A DNA stretch of 64,000 nucleotides from Clostridia bacterium (lineage in GTDB: Bacteria; Bacillota; Clostridia; Oscillospirales; Acutalibacteraceae): NCBI GenBank assembly GCA_017625835.1, contig JAGAKF010000078.1:62001-126000 (forward strand), given 5' to 3'. The position numbers and the translations under genes are program-made. Position 1 is the stretch's first letter, and each line of letters starts with the position of its first letter. Below are positions 59,090 through 64,000 of this stretch, one piece after another. The notes under the pieces were generated by a model. The model saw nothing but the letters and a program-made list of their open reading frames with translations. It was not told the origin of the DNA and ran no database searches.

Positions 59090-59953
59090 ATGGACTCTTC
59101 AAAATTTTTTGCTTTACTTAAATCTGTCGAATACGGAAGCCTTACAAAGGCCGCCGATGAGCTCGGCTACACGCAGGCAGGACTTACACATATGATGAAC
59201 CGACTGGAAAAAGAAATCGGCATAACTCTCCTGCAAAGAACAAAGTCCGGCGTTACCCTTACCAACGACGGAAACAAGCTTCTTCCCCTCATTCGTTCTT
59301 TCACTCAACAGGGACTTGAGCTTGAAAAAGCGATAAAAAGTATGATTGAAAGCAACGATACAGTCATCCGCGTTGCTTCATACGCGAGCATAACGAATAA
59401 TTGGTTGCCGACAATCATCAGCAACTTTAAAAATGATTTCCCCGATGTCCGTTTCGAGCTCAGCGTTAATAACCTTGATGAAATATGCACGCTTGTGTCC
59501 AACAGTGAAATTGATATCGGATTCACAAGTAAGCAAGATATTCTTCACGGCGACTGGATTCACCTTAAAAATGATCCCTTATATGCTGTTTTGCCGCCTG
59601 ATTGCAAGACTGAAGGCGAAACAGTACCTGTTTCTATTTTTGACAATAAAATCTTTTTTATGCCGTCACACGGCTTTGATTACGACGTTATGAATGCACT
59701 TAAGCAAAACGGAGTAAATCCGATTATAAGCCGTACTTCCCTTGACGACTCAACGATTGTATCAATGGTCAGCCACGGGCTCGGATTCTCCATTCTTCCG
59801 AAGCTTGTGCTTGAAGGAATTTCAGGCTCGTTTATAGCAAAACCCATCGAGCCGTACTCGTACCGTGAGCTCGGAATTCTGATCAAATCCAAGAATACTC
59901 TTTCCCCCGTTGCACACAAATTCATTTCTTACTGCAAGCAGGAGATAAAATAA
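59090..59953 (+). CDS. LysR family transcriptional regulator
   Basis: A 287-residue LysR-type regulator. The N-terminal winged helix reads FFALLKSVEYGSLTKAADELGYTQAGLTHMMNRLEKEIG, ending in the usual LxRTKSGVTLTNDG wing. The rest is a two-subdomain periplasmic-binding-protein-like effector domain. The ATG at 59090 has ggaggcag upstream, 12 bp inside the longest frame. It is divergent from the APC permease, which is its probable target, and has a palindrome at its own start site. The ligand is unknown. Confidence 0.94.
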   Translation: MDSSKFFALLKSVEYGSLTKAADELGYTQAGLTHMMNRLEKEIGITLLQRTKSGVTLTNDGNKLLPLIRSFTQQGLELEKAIKSMIESNDTVIRVASYASITNNWLPTIISNFKNDFPDVRFELSVNNLDEICTLVSNSEIDIGFTSKQDILHGDWIHLKNDPLYAVLPPDCKTEGETVPVSIFDNKIFFMPSHGFDYDVMNALKQNGVNPIISRTSLDDSTIVSMVSHGLGFSILPKLVLEGISGSFIAKPIEPYSYRELGILIKSKNTLSPVAHKFISYCKQEIK

Positions 59954-59973
59954 TTCTTTATTGCTGAAAGCTA

Positions 59974-60003
59974 TTGAAAAGACTTGTTACGATATGTTAA
60001 ACT
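59974..60003 (+). promoter_or_regulatory. promoter for GH3 gene
   Basis: TTGAAA, 18-bp spacer, TAAACT preceded by TGT (extended -10). Confidence 0.55.
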
Positions 60004-60033
60004 CTAAAAAAGCAAAAGCAAAGGAGCATCATA

Positions 60034-62136
60034 ATGACAAAAAACGAAGCAAAAATCAAAGCAAAAGAACTCGTTTCCAAGATGACTGTTGAGGAGAAAA
60101 TCTCCCAGCTTCTTTATACATCCGCACCTATTGAAAGACTCGGCATCAAGGCCTACAACTGGTGGAACGAAGGCTCACACGGTGTTGCCCGTTCGGGAAC
60201 TGCCACTGTTTTCCCCCACGCAATCGCTATGGCAGCAACCTTCGACCCAGAACTTGTTAACACAGTTGCCGATGCAATTTCAACAGAAGGCCGTGTCAAG
60301 TATAACCAGCACGTAAAATATAACGACTTTGATATTTTCAAGGGCATCACTTTCTGGGCACCGAATATCAACATTTTCCGTGACCCCCGTTGGGGCAGAG
60401 GTCAGGAAACTTTTGGTGAAGACCCATTCCTTACTTCCGTTCTAGGTGTTTCATTTGTAAAGGGTATCCAGGGCGAGGGTGAATTTTACAAAGCAACTGC
60501 CTGTTCAAAGCACTATGCTGTTCACTCAGGACCTGAAAAAGACCGCCACGGTTTTGATGCTCAGGCTTCAATGCACGATATGTATGAAACATATCTTCCT
60601 GCTTTCGAAAAGACTGTCAAAGCAGGCGTTGCAGGTGTAATGGGCGCATACAACCGTACAAACGGCCATCCCTGCTGTGCTCATCCTTATCTCCTTAAGG
60701 AAGTTCTTCGTAAAAACTGGAACTTTGACGGTTACATTGTTTCCGACTGTGGCGCGCTCAACGATATCTACGAGCATCATAAGTACGTAAATACAAAGGC
60801 TGAGGCTGCCGCTGTTTCTCTTAAGAACACCTGTGACCTCAACTGCGGTGAGATTTATCAGTATCTTATCGACGCTTACGAAGAAGATCTTGTAACTGAA
60901 GAGGATATCACCGCTGCAGCAGAAAGACTTTATACAATCCGTTTCCTTCTCGGTGAATTTGAAGAAACAAGACCGTATTCGGACATCAGCTACGACAAGC
61001 TCGACTGTAAGGAACACAGAGAGCTTAACCTTAAGACAGCTCAGGAAAGTATCGTTCTTCTTCATAATAAAGATAACTTCCTTCCTCTTGATAAGAATAT
61101 TCAGAAGAAAATTGCTGTCGTTGGTCCTAACTCAATGTCCGTAACTGCGCTTGAAGGAAACTACAATGCATATGCATCAGAATACATAACTGTTGCCGAC
61201 GGTATGCGCCGTGTGTTCAAGGAATCACACATTACTGTTGAAAAAGGCACAAACTACTGCCTTGAAAAGGAAAACGATTGGGGCGGATTCGGTAACCTCA
61301 TCAGCGACGGTGTTGCAGCTGCTGCTCAGGCGGATATTACAGTTCTTGCTCTCGGTCTCGATTGTTCGATTGAAGGCGAAGACACAGGCTTTGACAACGA
61401 CTACACAGCTTGCGGCGACAAGAAATACGTTACACTTCCTGCAACTCAGCAGAAGCTTGCAGAGGCTGTCTGCGACGAATGCGAAAACGTTATCGTCGTT
61501 CTTATGTGCGGTAGCTCAATCGACGTAGGAGAAAAAGTAAGAAACAAGGCAAAAGCAATCATTCACGCCTGGTATCCGGGTTCAACAGGCGGTCTTGCCG
61601 TTGCAAATCTTATTGCAGGCAAAGTTTCCCCCTGTGGTAAATTGCCAATAACAATCTACGACGAGAAACACGATCTTCCGAGCTTCCTTGATTATGATAT
61701 GCGCGGCAAAACATACCGTTACATTGACGGTGACGCTCTTTATCCGTTCGGCTACGGTCTTTCCTACACAAGCTTTGCTTACAGTAACGCGACGGTTACA
61801 GAAAAGAACGAAGACAACATAAAGCTCAGCGTAGACATCACCAACACAGGCGATTTCAAAGGAATTGAAAAAGCTCAGGTTTATGCGAAGTTTACAGACA
61901 GCAGAACCTACACACCGCACTTCCAGCTTTGCGGTGTTGCAAAGGCTGATCTCGACAAGGGCGAAACTGCAACAGTGACATTTGATATTGATACTTACTG
62001 GCTCAAGGCCGTTGACGAAAACGGTGAACGAATCACTCCTGACGGAGAGCTTAAGCTCTATGTCGGCGGACATCAGCCCGACTCTGTCAGCAACAAGCTT
62101 CTCGGCTACGAATGCATTGAAATTAATCTTAAATAA
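60034..62136 (+). CDS. GH3 beta-glucosidase/beta-xylosidase
   Basis: A 700-residue cytoplasmic family 3 glycosidase. Order of domains: (beta/alpha)8 barrel (about 15-310) with RWGRGQETFGEDPFL (near 126) and the nucleophile D239 in IVSDCGAL; the alpha/beta sandwich (about 340-560) with VVLMCGSSIDVG and WYPGSTGGLAVANLI; and a C-terminal fibronectin-III-like domain (about 610-695). The opening WWNEGSHGVAR is more typical of beta-xylosidase/alpha-arabinosidase-type members, so xylosides are a real possibility. There is no signal peptide. The start follows aaaggag. Confidence 0.93.
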   Translation: MTKNEAKIKAKELVSKMTVEEKISQLLYTSAPIERLGIKAYNWWNEGSHGVARSGTATVFPHAIAMAATFDPELVNTVADAISTEGRVKYNQHVKYNDFDIFKGITFWAPNINIFRDPRWGRGQETFGEDPFLTSVLGVSFVKGIQGEGEFYKATACSKHYAVHSGPEKDRHGFDAQASMHDMYETYLPAFEKTVKAGVAGVMGAYNRTNGHPCCAHPYLLKEVLRKNWNFDGYIVSDCGALNDIYEHHKYVNTKAEAAAVSLKNTCDLNCGEIYQYLIDAYEEDLVTEEDITAAAERLYTIRFLLGEFEETRPYSDISYDKLDCKEHRELNLKTAQESIVLLHNKDNFLPLDKNIQKKIAVVGPNSMSVTALEGNYNAYASEYITVADGMRRVFKESHITVEKGTNYCLEKENDWGGFGNLISDGVAAAAQADITVLALGLDCSIEGEDTGFDNDYTACGDKKYVTLPATQQKLAEAVCDECENVIVVLMCGSSIDVGEKVRNKAKAIIHAWYPGSTGGLAVANLIAGKVSPCGKLPITIYDEKHDLPSFLDYDMRGKTYRYIDGDALYPFGYGLSYTSFAYSNATVTEKNEDNIKLSVDITNTGDFKGIEKAQVYAKFTDSRTYTPHFQLCGVAKADLDKGETATVTFDIDTYWLKAVDENGERITPDGELKLYVGGHQPDSVSNKLLGYECIEINLK

Positions 62137-62143
62137 CAATCAG

Positions 62144-62176
62144 AAGTCCTCGGTTTATATTCTCCGGGGACTTTTT
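62144..62176 (+). terminator. terminator after GH3
   Basis: A 10-bp stem (aagtcctcgg / ccggggactt, one wobble) with a 10-nt loop and a T5 run. The oxidoreductase gene begins 28 bp later, so it is reached by read-through or an unseen promoter. Confidence 0.75.
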
Positions 62177-62203
62177 CAAAATATTAAACTGTGAGGTTTG
62201 GGT

Positions 62204-63196
62204 ATGAAAACTAACAAAATTCGTTTTGGCATCGTCGGAACGGGAACTATTGCTCACCGTTTTGCAGAAGCAATCAAGAACGTTGCAAACGCTGAGCTTA
62301 CAGCCGTCGCTTCGAGAAAAAAAGAAACTGCAGAAAAATTCGGCGACGAATTCAACATTCCGTTCCGCTTCGGGAGTTACGAACAGATGGCTGCTTCAGA
62401 CGTGATTGATGCCGCTTACATAGCCGTTCCACACTCAGGGCATATCGAATGCTCCTGCCTTATGATGAACAATAAAAAACACGTTCTTTGCGAAAAGCCA
62501 ATGGCTGTTAATTCGCGTGAAGCGGAGGAAATGTTCCGTTGTGCAGAAGAAAACGGCGTTATGCTTATGGAAGCTATGTGGGCAAGGCTCGTCCCCGGCA
62601 CAATCGAAATGCTTGAGCTTGTTAAGAACGGTGTGCTTGGAGATATACTCGGCGTCGAAGGAAAATTCTGCTATACAATGGATGAAGACGAAATGGATCA
62701 TCACGTTTTCAATCCCGAAAACGGTGGCGGTTCATTGCTTGACGTAGGAGTATACGGACTTAACTTTGCAAGCTGGTATCTTGGCAAAGATGTTGTTGAA
62801 ATCAGTGCTCAATCATCTTTCTACAACGAGGTAGATAGCCATACCTGCGCTCTTCTTAAATATAAAAGCGGCGCTATTGCGGATCTGTCGAGTGCTATTC
62901 TCTTACGCAAGCCGAACGAAGGCTATATCTACGGAACAAAAGGATTTGCGCATCTTCGCAGATTCTATGCACCGCAGGAGATTGAACTGCACTTCAACGA
63001 CGGTAAATCACGTGCAATTTCTGTTCCTTATGCAGGTAACGGATTCGAAGAACAGATCACGCATTTCAGCGAATGTGTCGCTCTCGGGTTGAAGAAAAGT
63101 CCCATTGTTACTCCGGAACAGACTATCTACATTACAAAACAGATGGATGAAATACGTAAAATCACAGGAATCGCTTATCCGCAGGACAACATCTAA
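62204..63196 (+). CDS. Gfo/Idh/MocA family oxidoreductase
   Basis: A 330-residue NAD(P)-dependent sugar or polyol dehydrogenase. The N-terminal Rossmann fold has GIVGTGTIAHRFAEA; the family motif EKPMAVN is near 95-101; and the C-terminal alpha/beta domain has GGSLLDVGVYGLNFA near 180-194. It resembles the trans-1,2-dihydrobenzene-1,2-diol/xylose dehydrogenase-like subgroup, though the substrate is unknown. The ATG at 62204 has gtgaggt upstream; a TTG two codons earlier is possible. It lies between GH3 and a sugar symporter and likely oxidises or isomerises a sugar released by GH3. Confidence 0.9.
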   Translation: MKTNKIRFGIVGTGTIAHRFAEAIKNVANAELTAVASRKKETAEKFGDEFNIPFRFGSYEQMAASDVIDAAYIAVPHSGHIECSCLMMNNKKHVLCEKPMAVNSREAEEMFRCAEENGVMLMEAMWARLVPGTIEMLELVKNGVLGDILGVEGKFCYTMDEDEMDHHVFNPENGGGSLLDVGVYGLNFASWYLGKDVVEISAQSSFYNEVDSHTCALLKYKSGAIADLSSAILLRKPNEGYIYGTKGFAHLRRFYAPQEIELHFNDGKSRAISVPYAGNGFEEQITHFSECVALGLKKSPIVTPEQTIYITKQMDEIRKITGIAYPQDNI

Positions 63197-63254
63197 ATCT
63201 AATTTTTATGCAACTTGTATTATAATTCAACGTGATTTTCAGCTTTCACAATGC

Positions 63255-63283
63255 TTGACTATTATTAACTTTTAAAGTAAAAT
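63255..63283 (+). promoter_or_regulatory. promoter for GPH symporter
   Basis: TTGACT, 17-bp spacer, TAAAAT; 34 bp to the ATG at 63317. Confidence 0.62.
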
Positions 63284-63316
63284 TATAGTGTGCAATAATC
63301 AAAAAGGAGGCGGAAT

Positions 63317-64000
63317 ATGTCAACAAAATTACGTGAGCCGAAACCAAGCACGACTGAAGACGGAAATGCTCACCGTAAACTACCTACCGGAAGGCGTTAC
63401 GTCGGATCCATGGAAACGGCCGCATACATAGCACAGGACTTTGCGGACAGTTTCTCTATCGGTAAGTACCAGAACAGATTCATCTGGGACGTAGTTGGTA
63501 TCGACTTCAACATCACGGGTGTTGTAACGCTGTTTACAGGCGCGTGGGACATAATCAACGACACATTTATCAGTGCGATGGTTGACCGCACAAGAACAAG
63601 ATGGGGTAAATTCAGACCATTCCTTTTGTGGATGAAAATGCCGCTTACTTTGTTCGGTATGCTTTATTGGTTTATGCCGATATTCTTCCCGAATACATCA
63701 ACCACCTACCTGCCGAAGTTGATTTTCTACTTTGCTTTCAGTGTTATTAATGAAACAGCAGGAACATTTATTTCGATTTCGCAGACTGGTTTGCTATCAA
63801 CCATAACGCCAAACCCCGAAGAACGCGTGCGGCTTATTGCAAACGCAAAGCTGTTTTCACGATTTTTGGGAGAACAGATACCTGAATGGGTTATGGGTAT
63901 CTTCATTGACCTTATCAACACAAACACGGTCAAATGGAAGCTCCAGAATCTTTTCATCGGAATGGGTGCTGCAACAAGCATACTTTCCGCATTAATGACG
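63317..64000 (+). CDS. GPH family sugar:cation symporter (partial, runs off the window)
   Basis: The first 228 residues of an MFS carrier of the glycoside-pentoside-hexuronide group. After a 40-residue polar N-terminus, a membrane-helical region includes the family loop DRTRTRWGKFRPFLLW (near 93-108), a hallmark of MelB/GPH proteins. The start is set by aaaggaggcgg. The 3' part is missing. Together with GH3 and the dehydrogenase it probably imports an oligosaccharide or glycoside. The ORF was read directly from the sequence. Confidence 0.88.
   Translation, partial: MSTKLREPKPSTTEDGNAHRKLPTGRRYVGSMETAAYIAQDFADSFSIGKYQNRFIWDVVGIDFNITGVVTLFTGAWDIINDTFISAMVDRTRTRWGKFRPFLLWMKMPLTLFGMLYWFMPIFFPNTSTTYLPKLIFYFAFSVINETAGTFISISQTGLLSTITPNPEERVRLIANAKLFSRFLGEQIPEWVMGIFIDLINTNTVKWKLQNLFIGMGAATSILSALMT

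Overview
The window looks like the chromosome of an anaerobic, gut-type Firmicute of class Clostridia (Oscillospiraceae/Ruminococcaceae-like is my inference). The signs are strong GGAGG ribosome sites, TTGaca-17-TAtaAT promoters, a class III ribonucleotide reductase, an anaerobic sulfatase maturase, FeoAB with a Cys-rich FeoB companion, and many glycan enzymes. No phage, plasmid, IS or CRISPR genes were seen. Base composition is even throughout, so nothing stands out as a recent large island.

Layout. 0-2.3 kb: GNAT, BadF-type sugar kinase and SIS protein (amino-sugar use). 2.3-6.1 kb: divergent acyltransferase and a GT2/CDP-glycerol-transferase fusion (cell-surface polymer). 6.2-10.4 kb: GH92 mannosidase plus a DUF4838 protein. 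10.6-14.4 kb: Na/phosphate cotransporter and a GH98-like secreted enzyme. 14.4-20.9 kb (minus strand): an anchored unknown protein, then a four-gene operon of two acyltransferases and a heterodimeric ABC exporter. 20.9-21.8 kb: an intergenic island with two apparent non-coding RNAs of unknown family. 21.8-26.8 kb (plus strand): FAD oxidoreductase and a second ABC pair. 26.8-29.4 kb: metallophosphoesterase and an unknown anchored protein. 29.4-32.5 kb: iron-regulated feo locus with a 274-bp inverted-repeat-bounded element between feoA and feoB. 32.5-34.9 kb: secreted hydrolase and palindromic repeats. 34.9-39.4 kb: sialic-acid lyase, epimerase, phosphohexomutase and PIG-L deacetylase. 39.5-44.2 kb: sulfatase maturase, multi-TM sulfatase and a second secreted hydrolase. 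44.5-48.6 kb: nrdG, an nrdD-redoxin fusion and trxB. 48.7-52.6 kb: hydrolase, then an O-antigen-ligase/VTT/GT8 operon. 52.8 kb: tRNA-Thr(CGU). 53.1-64 kb: lacZ, uxaC, APC permease with divergent LysR regulator, GH3, Gfo/Idh oxidoreductase and the start of a GPH sugar symporter.

How it fits together. The dominant theme is foraging on host or dietary glycans. Secreted or anchored GH92, GH98-like, sulfatase and esterase-like enzymes act outside the cell. GH2, GH3, uxaC, the GPH carrier and the oxidoreductase handle released sugars. The nanA lyase, AGE epimerase and BadF kinase could form a Neu5Ac to ManNAc to GlcNAc to GlcNAc-6-P route split over two loci. The least explained parts are the ncRNA island flanked by two ABC exporter operons, the element inside feoAB, and the paralogous secreted hydrolases. 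Functional assignments come from recognisable motifs only; no database search was run.
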